A DNA stretch of 64,000 nucleotides from Agapanthus africanus (Eukaryota; Streptophyta; Magnoliopsida; Asparagales; Amaryllidaceae), in NCBI GenBank assembly GCA_030015575.1, contig CM057338.1:308515827-308579826 (forward strand), read 5' to 3'. The notes under the pieces were generated by a model. That model saw nothing but the letters and a program-made list of their open reading frames with translations. It made no database searches and was not told where the DNA came from. A program made the position numbers and the translations under genes. This document shows positions 20,810 to 32,514 of the stretch, piece by piece. Within the stretch, counting starts at the first letter, position 1, and the number at the start of each line of letters is the position of its first letter.

Positions 20810-22532
20810 TGATTGATAACGATTTCGGATTGTGTATGTTAAGAAAGTTGTGTAGAAATCATAACCAAAAATTATTTGACTGCAATCAATAACGGTGTCG
20901 AATGTAGCGCGTTAGTAAGTGCGGATCGTCCACAGGAAAAGTGTAATCGTTCGTGTTTCAAATTAGATGATTCGAAACTTTAAAGAAAAGAAAAGAAAAC
21001 AATTTATGATTTGTAATTGAATTTCAAGAATTAGAAAATCTAGATCAAATAACAAGAAAACGATAAAATCAAGAATTGAGATGTTTGTGATGATTTCCAA
21101 ACCAAATATCAAGAATCGAAGTGAGGCTCATAGGAATCGATCGGATCTATAGATATGATGCAATCTAGCGAATTCATATTCTTATCCATCGATGAATTGA
21201 TACTAGATCGATAATGATCAACGAGAATTAGGGATTTCTTGTGAAACTAGGGTTTCATCATCTATCCCTTATTCTTTCGTCGATATCATTCACATTCTAC
21301 CCTCTAGTAAATTCAAGAATCATTCGTGGATCCTTAATTTCGAGCGATCACAATAAAGAAAGCATCGCAACAAAACTAGGTCATCGATTCTTCAATTTGC
21401 TAGAGTTTACAAAACTCGTAGGACTTAAGAATCATTTTAAGATTTGTTACATCATCATTCTATTGATCGTCTCGACTCCTTTACGAGTGGAGTTTTACTC
21501 AAACACCATAACAAGAACCACAACCACAAATTGAGATCGAATCATGATGCAAGAATTTAAAGAAAGCAAGATTAAAGAATTTCACCTTTTATTTATCAAC
21601 AATTTCGTTACAATTCGCTCAAGAACTACAAGAGGAAAGAACTCGATCGTCGATTTGGCTTCGCTCGTCTCCTTGAGTCGCGGATCGGCTTGGATCACTT
21701 GCTCGATTGAAGATCGGCTCCACTCCTAAAAGGTTGAAGGCTTCTCGCATGAATGGTACTCAGGATCTTGAATTTGGATTGGAATTAGGGTTAGGGTTTC
21801 GCACAAGTCGTGTCACTCAACTTGTGGGTGGAAGATGAAGAGAGAATGATGAGAAATTGAACCACCTCAACCCTAGATCTAGGCTCCTTTTTATTGACCT
21901 CAAAACCCTTGATTTAGGATTTCAAATTTGAATTTTCCCTCCAAAAGTTTGTTAAGAGAGCCTTCTAGAAATAGTTTGTTAAGCCGAGCCTTCTAGACGC
22001 GCCACGTGGAGTTTCTGGGGTCTTCTGGAAGCTTTGGCCGTTAGAGGTAACACGTGGAAGAAATCTGGAGAGTTAGCACCATCAAGCCGCCGCGGATCCG
22101 CGGCGCAAGCGAGCTCCCGCCGCGGATCCGCGGCGCTTTGGAAGCGTTGGGGCTTGGGCTCTCTGCTACTAGTTTGGGCTGATATGTGGGCCTTTTTCTG
22201 ATATGTTGATTCTCAAAATTCTTTCTATATTACTTCCAGATCTGAAGTCATTGAGTTGGCGTATTTTATCAGCACTGTTTTCACAATTTTGGCTCGGTTT
22301 CTGCAATTTCCTGCACAGACTTCAAGATAAGAGTTGCGCTATACAAGAATGGTGCGATGCCATGATAAACACACAATTTCCCTAAAAGTGCCGGTTTAAA
22401 AGTCTAACACATGCAATCTAGTATTTCAGAGATGTTTTGGTAATATGTGCAATATGAATACCGGACACTTCTAGATGAGTGCAAATGATAGGGAAATTGC
22501 CGTGTTAAAAATGCAGTATTTTCGAATGATCA
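20810..22532 (-). mobile_element. Solo LTR, Athila/Tat-like family S
   Basis: Starts TGATTGATAACG and ends CGAATGATCA. It is absent from the sister chromovirus LTR, where the site reads GGATGCTACCAC (about 29680-29692). Flanks are CTTAC and GCTAC, so the left copy of the duplication has mutated. The same family is at 49755-51579. On the minus strand it carries the conserved LTR end and a GC palindrome pair. No internal region or primer site, hence solo. Confidence 0.85.
22089..22134. promoter_or_regulatory. Paired perfect 16-bp GC palindromes
   Basis: GCCGCGGATCCGCGGC at 22089-22104 and again at 22119-22134, centre spacing 30 bp, about 400 bp from the LTR start. This is the best-preserved case of a pair found in several LTR families here. 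Confidence 0.85.
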
Positions 22533-22839
22533 GCTACCACGGGGTTAGCGGTATCATACAGGCTATGAAATGCAATTTTAAATTATTTTACAGGACTTAA
22601 AATGTTATATGATAAAAGATACAATGCCAGATAAAATGCCAGTATGCAGTATGCACGTGTCTATGTAACCGGTCAGGGTAGTTCATAAATATGAATCAAA
22701 CAAGTACAAGCAAGCGGGTCGGGTCGAATGCAATGTAAAAATGTAAACTACCATTCGCACCCAAACACGATAAATCAAAAAATATCACGAATAAGAAATA
22801 TGAGAACTGGAATTGGTATAAATGAACTCGGGTGTTACA

Positions 22840-22880
22840 TTATACCCAACTAAAAAAAGAATTTCGTCCTCAAAATTCCA
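22840..22880 (-). promoter_or_regulatory. Chromovirus polypurine tract
   Basis: On the minus strand, GAGGACGAAATTCTTTTTTT and then TAGTTGGGTATA run into the LTR start TGTAACACCCG. This is the family's usual plus-strand priming region. Confidence 0.7.
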
Positions 22881-22908
22881 AGAAAAGAAAAGATAAACAA
22901 TCAAGAAA

Positions 22909-23190
22909 CTACAAGAATAGATGTGGAAACTTCTGTCGGATTTCATCTTCTCGTTCCCCAAGTTGATTCTCCATGTGAGCGATTACCCTAAATACAAGAG
23001 GGATAACTTTATTCTTAAGAACCTTTTCCTTTCGATCCACAATCGACATTGGTTTCTCTTCAAAAGCCAAACCTTGACGTATAGTCAGCTCCGAATGATC
23101 CAACACATGTGTTTTATCTCGAACATACTTACGGAGTTGAGATAAGTGAAACACGTCATGAACATTCGTCAAGGATTGCGGTAACGCCAA
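22909..23190 (-). CDS. Chromodomain C-terminus of chromovirus integrase
   Basis: 93 residues. HDVFHLSQLRKY leads into a chromodomain-like stretch (VLDHSELTIRQGL, EEKPMSIVDRKEKVLKNKVI, PLVFRVI) ending EDEIRQKFPHLF. Known: Tekay/Del chromodomains steer insertion toward heterochromatin. Several core positions, including the usual aromatic residues, look altered, so binding is doubtful. Confidence 0.8.
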   Translation of the reverse strand: MALPQSLTNVHDVFHLSQLRKYVRDKTHVLDHSELTIRQGLAFEEKPMSIVDRKEKVLKNKVIPLVFRVIAHMENQLGEREDEIRQKFPHLFL

Positions 23191-24293
23191 TTGTTATGCC
23201 ACTTCTCTAACACGCTCCAAAATCTCAAAGGTCCAACGAATCGAGGACTAAGCTTTTCTCGACTTCCGAAACGGATCACCCCTCTAGTCGGTGATAACTT
23301 CAAGAATACCAAATCACCCACGGCGAACTCTAGAGGTCTTCTCGATGTATCTGCCCAACTCTTTTATCGGTCTTGTGCTGCTTTCATAAGATTCCGGATA
23401 GTGTTAACCTTCTCAACTGTTTGCACAACAAAATCCGGTCCCAACAATCTTCGTTCTCCAACATCGTCCCAACAAACAGGTGAACGACACTTGCGACCAT
23501 ATAAAACTTCGAATGGAGCCATCTGAATAGTCGCCTGGAAACTGTTATTGTACGAAAACTCCACTAAGTGTAAATGATCCTCCCAGAAACCCTTGATGTC
23601 TAACATGCAAGCTCTCAACATGTCTTCAAGAGTTTGGATCATTCTCTCCGACTGGCCATCTGTCTAAGGATGATAGGCTGTGCTAAACTTCAATCATGTC
23701 CCCAAACTTTACTGTAAGCTCCTCTAGAAGTGTGATAAGAAACGGGTGTCACGGTCGGACACGATGCTCACCGATACTCTATGCAGTCTTACAATCTCCT
23801 GTATGTACCGTTCTACCAAAGCTTCTGTTGATCGACCAACTCGAAATGGTTTGAAATGAGCTACCTTGGTCAATCGATCGACAATCACCCAATCTGCATT
23901 GTTGCCTTTTAGACTCCGCAGTAAAGCCGTCATGAAATCCATGGTTATATGTTCCCACTTCCATTGAGGAATTGGAAGTGGTTGCAATAAACCAGCAACC
24001 CTTTGATGTTCAACCTTAACTTGCTGACACACCAAGCACTTTGCTACAAAGCGGGCAATCTCCCGTTTCATGCCTCCCCACCAGAAATGCTGTCGTGGAT
24101 CACGGTACATCTTCATGCCTTCTAGATGTACGGAATACGCGGAACTGTGTGCCTCCTTCGTAACTTCTTCGCGAATATCTCCCTTTGGCACACACAAACG
24201 GCTACCATATTTCAACGAACCATCTTCATGGATCAATAAATCTGTTCGAAGTCCAGCTTCAACCTGTTCTCGAAACTTCTGCAATCTTGGGTC
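23191..24293 (-). pseudogene. Chromovirus integrase, zinc-finger and core
   Basis: The N-terminal part (24284-23724, 186 aa) has the His-His-Cys-Cys module (HSSAYSVHLEG ... CLVCQQVK) and core start (HITMDFM). A stop near 23724 and changes around 23650-23724 break the core; it resumes at 23642 with MIQTLEDMLRACML, the region of the third catalytic residue, through about 23364, then continues toward the chromodomain. Confidence 0.85.
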
Positions 24294-24920
24294 CTATGAC
24301 TGTGCTGCTTTAATATTCTCGATCAACGACGAATGTACCTGCAGCTGCATCAACTGTCCCGAAGAATGCGGTAGCACAACCTCCAAATCAAATCTTCGAA
24401 AGTCTTCAATGAGCTTCTTCTGTGCGGTCAACGTGTGAATTACTGGCAACCGACTAAGCGCATCTGGGACAATATTAACTTTCCCCGGATGGTACTTAAG
24501 ATCAAGATCATAGTCAGCCATCAGCTCCAACCATCTAAGTTGCCTCATATTAAGCTCCTTCTGTGTGAACACATACTCCAGGCTTTTGTGATCGGTGAAA
24601 ACTTTGACCCTTTCGCCCAATAAGTAGTGTCTCCAAATCTTCAAAGCAAAAATCACAGCTGCTAGCTCCAAGTCATGAGTTAGGTAATTCTTCTCATTGG
24701 TCTTCAACTGTCTCGATGCGTAAGCTACAATCTTCCCATGCCACATCAAAACACATCCCAATCCTTTCCCAAATGCGTCGCTGTGAAACACCAATCCTCC
24801 GAAACTGTCTGGTACGGTCAAAATATGAGCGGTTATCAATCTCTGCTTCAACGCTTCAAAAGCTGACGTACATTTATCCGTCCATACGAACGATACTTCC
24901 CTCCGCGTAAACTTGGTCAA
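24294..24920 (-). CDS. Chromovirus RNase H region
   Basis: 208 aa. RNase H motifs are [15 protein letters not shown] (first Asp), [20 protein letters not shown] (Glu) and [12 protein letters not shown] (Asp), followed by the spacer to integrase ([15 protein letters not shown]). The role is to remove RNA from the RNA-DNA hybrid. Its frame differs from the upstream RT, so a frameshift lies near 24918. Confidence 0.85.
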   Translation of the reverse strand: MTKFTRREVSFVWTDKCTSAFEALKQRLITAHILTVPDSFGGLVFHSDAFGKGLGCVLMWHGKIVAYASRQLKTNEKNYLTHDLELAAVIFALKIWRHYLLGERVKVFTDHKSLEYVFTQKELNMRQLRWLELMADYDLDLKYHPGKVNIVPDALSRLPVIHTLTAQKKLIEDFRRFDLEVVLPHSSGQLMQLQVHSSLIENIKAAQS

Positions 24921-25594
24921 GGCTCCGCTATACTAGCGAAATCCTCCACGAACTTTCTGTAGTATCCTGCAAGTCTAAGAAAACTTCTGATCTCTGCAAC
25001 GTTCTTCGGAATCGACCAATCTCGAACTGTTGCAATCTTCTCGGGATCAACGGTGATTCCATCTTCGGATACGACATGCTCCAAAAACTTCACTTCTTTA
25101 AGCCAAAACTCGCACTTGCTCTTCTTTGCATACAATCTTTCTTGCCTCAATGTCTGCAGTGCGATCTTCAAGTGTTCTGTATGCTCTTCAATACTCCTCG
25201 AGTACACCAGAATATCATCATTGAACACCACTATAAACTGGTCCAAGAATGGTGAAAAGATTCGGTTCATTAAGTCCACAAATATCGCCGGTGCATTCGT
25301 TATTCCGAAGAGCATCACTAAATACTCGTAATACCCATACCGAGTTCGGAACGCAGTCTTGCAATTATCTTCTGATTTAACTCGGACCTGATGATATCCG
25401 GATCGCAAATCCAGCTTCGAGAATACCCTCACGCCACTAAGCTGCTCGAACAATTTGCCAATGTGAGGGATCGGGTACTTGTTCTTATCACCCGGTTTAA
25501 TTCTCGATAATCGATGCACATTCTCCTTGTGCCATCTTTCTTCTTGACTAGAAGAACTAGAACTCCCCAATATGAATTGCTGCTGCGAATTCAA
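24917..25594 (-). CDS. Chromovirus reverse transcriptase
   Basis: 225 aa. RT fingers and palm: [29 protein letters not shown], then [11 protein letters not shown], where the usual FIDD reads FNDD but both aspartates remain. The thumb follows ([20 protein letters not shown]). The N-terminal part upstream of 25594 is frame-broken. Confidence 0.88.
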   Translation of the reverse strand: MNSQQQFILGSSSSSSQEERWHKENVHRLSRIKPGDKNKYPIPHIGKLFEQLSGVRVFSKLDLRSGYHQVRVKSEDNCKTAFRTRYGYYEYLVMLFGITNAPAIFVDLMNRIFSPFLDQFIVVFNDDILVYSRSIEEHTEHLKIALQTLRQERLYAKKSKCEFWLKEVKFLEHVVSEDGITVDPEKIATVRDWSIPKNVAEIRSFLRLAGYYRKFVEDFASIAEP

Positions 25595-26513
25595 CCCTTC
25601 TCTAGCAATTTGGTAACCTGCTTCTTGATTTCTTCCAACTCCACTGGTGCCATTGGATAATACGCCTTTGAGATTGGCGCTGCACCAGGAACAAGATCAA
25701 TCACGAACTCCACATCTCGTTTTGTGGTAAACCCGAGATGTCCTCGAATACGTCCATGAACTCTCGAACAATAGCTGGCGCTTCATCTTTAACAATCCCC
25801 AGTGACGAAAGAACACCAGTTGTCGGCCTAACCCTAAACTCGACTGGCCCGACAGAACTACTTCCTCTAGCAAAACAAACTCTGGATGTCCGGGAATCTG
25901 GAAATTCGCTTTCCTTGCTCTACAATCAATGTGAGCATGGAAGGTGCTAAGAAAATCCATTCCCAAGACAACAACAAACAAGGAATGCACCATAATTGAA
26001 TAATTCCAATGCGGGAAAGATATGAACAAGTAGGATACCAAGATAACTTCATCCGAAGTCAAGATACTGAAGAGGATTAAATACGGTAAACATGATTCAA
26101 GCTGGCGGTAAAACAAGAACTGGTAAGCAATGAAACCAAGAGAAGCAAGGTAATATAATGACCATGAAACAAGGAAGTGAATCAAGACCAGGACTCCAAG
26201 TTACTTAAATAGAGTACCGCATTGTAACCATGCTGCAGTTCATGGGTACAATTACATAACTCCACTCAAGTCGTCCAAATTCTACTATCAGAATCAAAGA
26301 ACAGGGAGAAACAATAGGGAACCAATAGATTTTCAGTCGAGATGCAAAGTCGTTTGCATATCGTCAAGACAAAGGATCAAGAGAAAGATATGATTCAAGA
26401 ATCACAATAACAAGGTGGCAGAATATGTTCCTAATCATGAGTATTCTGATTCATGTATTGGGTCTAATACCCAACTACAAAAGAATCAAACTCGATTAAT
26501 ATATATCCTATGT
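25595..26513 (-). pseudogene. Chromovirus protease remnant and gag deletion scar
   Basis: Around 25870-25980 the minus strand reads VVLGMDFLSTFHAHIDCRAR, the C-terminal part of a chromovirus protease. The 5' portion to the primer site is only about 0.5 kb and shows no gag, so gag and the protease active site have been lost. The element must have been mobilised before this loss or in trans. Confidence 0.7.
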
Positions 26514-26524
26514 CTCTGATACCA
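26514..26524 (-). promoter_or_regulatory. Chromovirus primer-binding site
   Basis: On the minus strand TGGTATCAGAG, 9 nt after the 5' LTR end. It is complementary to the 3' end of initiator tRNA-Met. Confidence 0.75.
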
Positions 26525-26533
26525 AACAAACCA

Positions 26534-29102
26534 TGTCACGTCCCGCTTCCCAGAGTACGCTAAGATAGGCACATGACATAGCCAACCATGCTACCTGTAG
26601 ATAGGAAAAATCCTTCCACAGTCACATCACGGCTGTAGAGATATCAAGAACAGGAAAGTAACTAAACTATCTAGTACATGTCCATAAGCCAGAATAACAG
26701 AGTCAAGAAATAATATAATATGCGGAAACAAAAGATCCAAAAATAAAACACCTGGAAAGTAAAACTGGATACCAACAGGATCCTCACCGCTCGGTCTAAC
26801 AGCGGCAATACTCCTGATCAGTCAGCAACCAAGTAAAGGATCTGGGCCATGCAAAACCCAGACGTCAGCGCGTCATAACATCAAGCAATAATATATAAAC
26901 AGGGTAGCAAGACATGCAAGTATGATCATAAAAGGTAAAGCAGGTGTAATAGCAATATAAATCAGGACAGTGAAAGGTAGTGTGCAGTGAGTAATCTAAA
27001 CTGGTCTATTGGGTTAACTACTCTCAAGTCTTTGAAATCAATTTGATGAATCATCGATGTAACTCAATAGTATCCCGTGCGTGCCCGGGATCACGGTGAA
27101 GATTCTCAGGCTGAAACCGAGATATGCCGCTAGGCACTAAAAGGAAAAGGTGTAACAATGAATGATGTCAAAAGCATCATCCCAAGGCTGGCCTAGCTTC
27201 TAAAAGGTAGTGGGTAACGATGGATGATGTCATCAACATCATCCCAAGGCTGGCCTAGCCTCTAAAACTGATCAGTAAAGGTAGCGAACTGTCGAGTTAC
27301 AAGTCAGATTTCATCATTGATTTCCCCATACCCCCAAGTTATATGTGTTCAAGTCAGGTATTAAATAATCTGGAGCTAATGCCAACACAGGATCAGGCAG
27401 GTACAGGTTTGTCTGGATAGACAACAGGAAATTTCCGTAGGGACGACAGGTAAAGTTTGTTGGCATTAGTAACCAGATCAGGTAACAGGTTAAGCCATGG
27501 TATATCAGGTCAAGTCAAGTAATGTATGGAGGTATCATGTCATGTCGAGAGGTGCACGGTACCATGTCGTGTCATGTAGTAGGTGTAACAAGTCATGTCA
27601 GGGGTGCACAAAATATCATGTGGGTGCTCATAATCAATCTAAAAATAAGCAGGGGTATACAAAACAAGTATGGTACTAATGGAACAATAAAATGGAACAT
27701 TGTAATGTGGTATGCAAATATGTACAGATTAAAATATATCGATGCACGGTAATCAGTTTGGGTTTAAGGGATAGTTTCAACATTACTTAAATATATAACA
27801 AATATGGATGTTAAAATCATGTTAATATGTACTAAATAATCTAGAGATGCAATTGAATATAAATTAGGCTAGATGTATGCAAACGGTCGTCCGATAGGGT
27901 ATAAACTATAAAAGGGGTACTATGGGCTATGCAAATAATTGTTATTTAATTTAAATATGGATGTTGGTACTATCTATAGTAAACTAAAATGCAACATGGT
28001 ATGTTTCGAGCTATAAATCTAAAATGATATAATGGACATCGAAATGTTAACATGGAACATGCGGCATTAAATTCAATCTACCGATTCAATATGCAGTTGA
28101 ATAAGTATAAAATAATACAATAGCATGTAGCAAGTTTTACCTGCCTCAGGAACGAAACAGTAATACAGACATGAAGCACAACCCTACTTGATGCACGATC
28201 ACAGCTAGACTTTGGCTCGATTAAAAGTTGTGCTCGGCTAGATATTTGCTCGAGACGATGATCGCGACAACGATGGATACAACACGGCGGCGAGATGATT
28301 CGTCCACTGACGGCGATAGGGACTGGGACGCCACGGCAGCTCACTGCACGATGAAGACGGAGCGGCGCTCGACGAAGTCGACTGGGGTTACACTCACGGT
28401 TGCGGCGAAGAGGTTGCAGCGGCCGTGATGATGGAGAATAAGAAGACGATGGCTGGAGGAGGGTCTCGTCTCTGAACGGGTTCAGTTATAGAACAGGAAA
28501 GAAGGAGAAGTCGATGATGGCGAAGGTGACGATGAACTGGGGTTGCCAGAGGTGAGGGAGCGGCCAAAGGCAGTGGGATCTTGGGGTTGGGTTGAAACGG
28601 GGTGTGTAGGGAAAGCTTGGGGTGCAGAGAAGTGAAGAGGAGGAGGTGACAAGGGGACGTCGACGTGGCTGGTCGACGGTGATGGTGCCGGCAACGGTGA
28701 CGTTGGCGAGGCGGAGGTTACAGGGGACAATTTCATGGTGTCGGGGGTGTGCAGGTAAGGTCGGGTATAGGGTGTAGGAGGAAGGAGAGAGAAGAGAAAT
28801 GAGATAGAGACTAAGGTGAGGTAAGGCCGATGAGGCTATCGCCGGCGACGAGGTGGAACAGCGAGGCGGTCGGGAAGTTGGGTTAGATGTCAGGGTTGAG
28901 GGGTTTGTAGAGGAGGAAGGAGGCGAGGTCGAGGATAATGAGCGAGGAGTGGACGAGGGTAGAGGTTCGGCGGTAGTGGTGACGGCGAGGCGAGGCATGG
29001 GCGATGAGTTCGCGACGAGAGGGCCAGAGGCGGGAAAAATGAAATGAGGTGAGGGAGAAAGAGAACGTGTGCTGGGATTAAGGGAAGGGGTTTAATAAAA
29101 AA

Positions 29103-29150
<48 letters not shown>

Positions 29151-29989
29151 GAGAGAGAAAGAGAGAGAGAAAAGAACCAGGGAAGAGAGAGAGAGAGAGA
29201 AACAGAAAGAGAGATAGAGAGAGACCGGGAAAAGAGTGAGAGGGAGAGAGAATCACGAGAGGGGGAGAGAGATAGAAAGAGAGAGAGAGAGATATTCTGT
29301 TACATATAAAAAATTTAGATTTAGAAAATATTAAAAAATATATTTACAGAGAGAGAGGCAGAGAGAATTGAGCTGCTGTGTAAATTTTAGTTATGAAAAA
29401 ATATTTATTTAGTTAAAGAAAATTTTGTATGAAATAAGGAATATAATATTAAAATATTAGTCCGTTTTGAGATTTTGGTAAATACAAATTTACTCCAAAA
29501 CACGTCCGGGTTGGGTCTAAAAATTCAGATTTAAAATATGAAAAATTTATGCGACTTCCAAATTTCAAAATGAATGCTCAGTTAAAGAAAATGCATACCC
29601 CCAAGAACGGATGCACGTACGTGCGCGTAGCCATCCAAACACGTCCGTTTCACTGAACGGGACGAGAACAATATGCGTGGATGCTACCACGGGGTTAGGG
29701 GTATCATGCAGGCTATGAAATGCAATTTTAAATTATTTTACAGGACTTAAAATGTTATATGATAAAAGATGCAATGCCAGATAAAATACCAGTATGCAAT
29801 ATGCACGTGTTTATGTAACCGGTCAGGGTAGTTCATAAATATGAATCAAACAAGTACAAGCAAGCGGGTCGGGTCGAATGCAATGTAAAAATGTAAACTA
29901 CCATTTTCACCCAAACACGATAAATCAAGAAATATCACGAATAAGAAATATGAGAACTGGAATTGGTATAAATGAATTCGGGTGTTACA
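26534..29989 (-). mobile_element. Chromovirus 5' LTR
   Basis: 3456 bp, uninterrupted, ending GAATTCGGGTGTTACA. It is similar along its length to 17682-22839 minus the nested solo LTR, with scattered substitutions and small indels. It contains the TA/GA microsatellite. Confidence 0.9.
29105..29300. repeat. (TA)n followed by (GA)n microsatellite, second LTR copy
   Basis: Longer TA tract and shorter GA tract than at 20213-20480, showing independent slippage in the two LTRs. Confidence 0.95.
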
Positions 29990-30190
29990 TCCAATAGTAA
30001 CCCATTCTTTTATGCTTCAGCTTCATCTTTGGCCCGGCTTGGTGAGAATGGCAGAGTCCGTCATGAGTTTCTTGGACGATTTTCTTTGCTTCCTCTGGCT
30101 CCAGGTATCTTAGCTATAGACAGTCGAACAATCTCTTATATAAAGTATCATTGACGAAGGCGAAGGACAGAGCTCGTTTTATGAGCTAAT
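29990..30190 (-). pseudogene. Main element integrase, zinc-finger N-terminus
   Basis: The minus strand reads VNDTLYKRLFDC, then ETHDGLCHSHQAGPKM and HKRMGYYW, the start of the HHCC module. It stops at the chromovirus boundary (29990) and its continuation begins at 17681. Stops are present. Confidence 0.75.
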
Positions 30191-30850
30191 GTCTAGACGA
30201 CGCATTTTTGGGCGTTCGTAGGGATTTGAAGTAGTCTATAAAAACTTCCCTCCAATCGTTGACCTTTTCTTTGTCCCTTATTTGAAGGGTCACTTATTCG
30301 GTCGTTACTTTTCCTTCGGGTAGCTCTGTTAAGTCTCCCAAAGATATTTCTGTCGGCGCGAGGATCCTGCGACTTTGCACGATGATCTTTACGTCATCGA
30401 GGTCTTCGTCGGCTAATTCCTTAGCCAATTTGGCCAACGCATCCGCTTTGCTTTTTTTTGCACGCGGTATACTCTACAGGATGTAGGAGGGGATTTGTGT
30501 CAACAGTTGCTGCACCCTTTCTCCATACCTTATCAGCTCCAGCTTGCATGTTTGATAGTTGCTATTTACTTGGATAACAATCAGCTGGGAGTCTCCATAT
30601 ATGAGGAGGTCTTTGATTCCCATGTCGACAGCGATCTCGAGGCCCGCTATCAAAGATTTATAAATCTTCGTTAGTAGTCCTCGGCTCCGTTAAGGAAATG
30701 GCGTAACGCATTATCCATCCTTATGGAGTCACGGAGATAAAGCCCACCCCGACTTTGATTATGGGGGTGTTTTGCTTTCGTCTCTTCATGGAAGATACTC
30801 CATCGAAGTAAAGTTCCCATCGGGGATCATTTTCTTCCTTCTCTGCTTTG
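30191..30850 (-). pseudogene. Archaeal-type RNase H of main element
   Basis: The minus strand begins PRWELYFDGVSS (first Asp) near 30836. After a frameshift it reads GLEIAVDMGIKDLLIYGDSQ (Glu and Asp; GDSQL at 30582-30596), then KADALAKLAKELADE. Known: Tat elements carry this second RNase H between the RT-linked one and integrase. Broken by a TGA or stop near 30721 and by frame changes. Confidence 0.8.
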
Positions 30851-31470
30851 ATTGTGTCAAACGCATGTTCATCCAGCAACTCGCAATTTATGGGGGAGTC
30901 GGCTGGTATCGGATGTTCGGTAAGAAAATCGGCGATGGGCCAGCCTTTCATTGCTTTAAGAGGTCGATACGTTATCGAGATCTCCATCAGGAGGAAGGCC
31001 CATTTGGCAAGCCTTCCTGTTAATATGGCCCTTGACATCAGATATTTTAGAGGATCCACCTTTGATATGAGATGGACGTCATGTGCCAAGGCGTAATGTC
31101 TGAGCTTCGTTATGGCGAAAATCAGTGCCGGGCAATGCTTTTCGATGGGGGAGTAGTTGTTTTCTGCCCCAAGGAGAACTCGGCTCAAATAGTACAGGGC
31201 TCTCTTCTTTCCCTGATCATTCTCTTGTGTCCATAGCGCGCCTAAAGAACCTTCAAGAGCCGTCGAATATTGGATAAGGGGTTTTCCCTTAACCGGAGTG
31301 GCCAATACCGACGAATTTTGCAGGTATTGCTTGATTTCGTCTAGTGCATTTTGGCACTTTTAATCCCAGACGAACAGAGTCGACTTTTTCATCAGATGAC
31401 TGTAGAGACGACATTTTCCGGAGAGGTTGTCTACGAACCGCCGGATATCTGCGAGCTTTCCTTGAAGGGA
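30721..31470 (-). pseudogene. RT-linked RNase H of main element
   Basis: The open part 31305-30721 (194 aa) reads ALEGSLGALWTQE, KRALYYLSRVLLGAENNYSP and HYALAHDVHLISKVDPLKYL, the usual Tat RNase H. The canonical YTD-type first Asp is replaced (YSTALEGSLG), suggesting loss of activity. It runs on into the archaeal-type RNase H. Confidence 0.8.
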
Positions 31471-32514
31471 TCACGACTGTTTGAGGGTCCTTGGCATGGG
31501 CATTTCCGTAATCGCCTTGATCTTTAAGGGATCGATTTCGATACCCCGGTGCCGTATGATGAATCCTAGGAATTTGCCTGAGGAGACTCTAAATGCGCAT
31601 TTCAGAGGATTTATCTTCAGATTGTACTTCCGAAGATGTTGGAATACTATATTTAGATGTTCCCAATGTTCCTCGTAAGACTTGCTCTTCACCACCAGGT
31701 CGTTGATGTAGCATTCGACAATCTAATGGATGAGGTCATCGAAGATTTTCGTCATGGCCCTCTGGTAGGTAGCGCCAGCGTTTTTTAAACCGAAAAGTTT
31801 CACCTTATAGCAGAATATGCCCAGCGGAGTCCGGAAGGCTGTATGTTTTTGGTCTTCAGGATGCATTTTTATTTGGTTGTATCCTGAAGATCCATCCATG
31901 AAGGAGAAGACCTCATGGGTAGACGTGTTATCGATCATCAGCTCGGTAACAGGTACTAGGAAGTCATCCTTCGGACAAGCTTTGTTGAGATCCCGAAAGT
32001 CCACGCAGATGCGCACTATCCCATTTTTCTTCATCATCGGAACGATATTAGCGATCCAGTCGAGATATTGAACTTCTTGGATGAAGCCAGAGTCGATTAG
32101 TTTCTTGAACTCAGCATTTATACTCATCTCAAGTTCAAGTCGCATTCTTCTTGGCGCCTGTTTGAATGGCTTTATGTTCAGGGATATGGCCAGTTTATGT
32201 ACTGCTTCCTTTGGATCTAGACCCGACATTTTGGAATAGTTCCATGTGAAGCAGTCTTTATACTGCATGAGCACGTCTTTTAACATGGCTACCTGTTTTT
32301 TAGATAGCAGCTCACTGACGAACGTTGGCCTCCGATCGTTTTCCGTCCCCAAGTCAATTTTCTTTAGGTTGTCTGCCGTAGTATGTATCCCGTCTTCCAG
32401 CTCTTTTGGTGCTGGTGGAAACTCTGAGATCACCTCGTCCTCGTCTTCATTTGCGAAGCACTTGAAGGGTTCATCTATAGTCTCATGCCCTCCCTCCTTT
32501 GAGAGTGTTATCAT
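31471..32514 (-). pseudogene. Reverse transcriptase of main Tat element
   Basis: The first part (32514-31723, 263 aa) has RICVDFRDLNKACPKD (catalytic Asp), SFMDGSSGYNQIKMHPED and HTAFRTPLGIFCYKV. A TAG near 31722 precedes the active-site box, which reads CYINDLVVKS: the first Asp of Y-x-D-D is Asn. A thumb segment follows to 31471 (KCAFRVSSGKFLGFIIRHRG). Both changes inactivate it. Confidence 0.88.

Larger units (their letters stand above)
17682..22839 (-). mobile_element. Chromovirus 3' LTR, carrying a solo LTR
   Basis: It aligns along its length with 26534-29989, apart from an inserted block (20810-22532). It contains a two-copy repeat of about 64 bp (18260-18395) with GATGATG-TCAG-CATCATC and AGGCT/AGCCT hairpins, and a microsatellite. 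Apparent long minus-strand frames at 19200-19980 are Pro/Ser/Arg-rich low complexity and I do not call them genes. Confidence 0.85.
17682..29989 (-). mobile_element. Chromovirus (Tekay/Del-like Ty3/gypsy) with internal deletion
   Basis: Seen: two LTRs (TGTCACG...GTGTTACA, on minus TGTAACACCCG...) at 17682-22839 and 26534-29989; minus-strand RT, RNase H, integrase and chromodomain; flanks GCCAA (17677) and TCCAA (29990), a target duplication with one change. The internal part is only about 3.7 kb; gag and most of protease are missing. It splits the main element integrase. The lineage call rests on the chromodomain and on the GAGGACGAAATTC motif before the 3' LTR. Confidence 0.9.
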
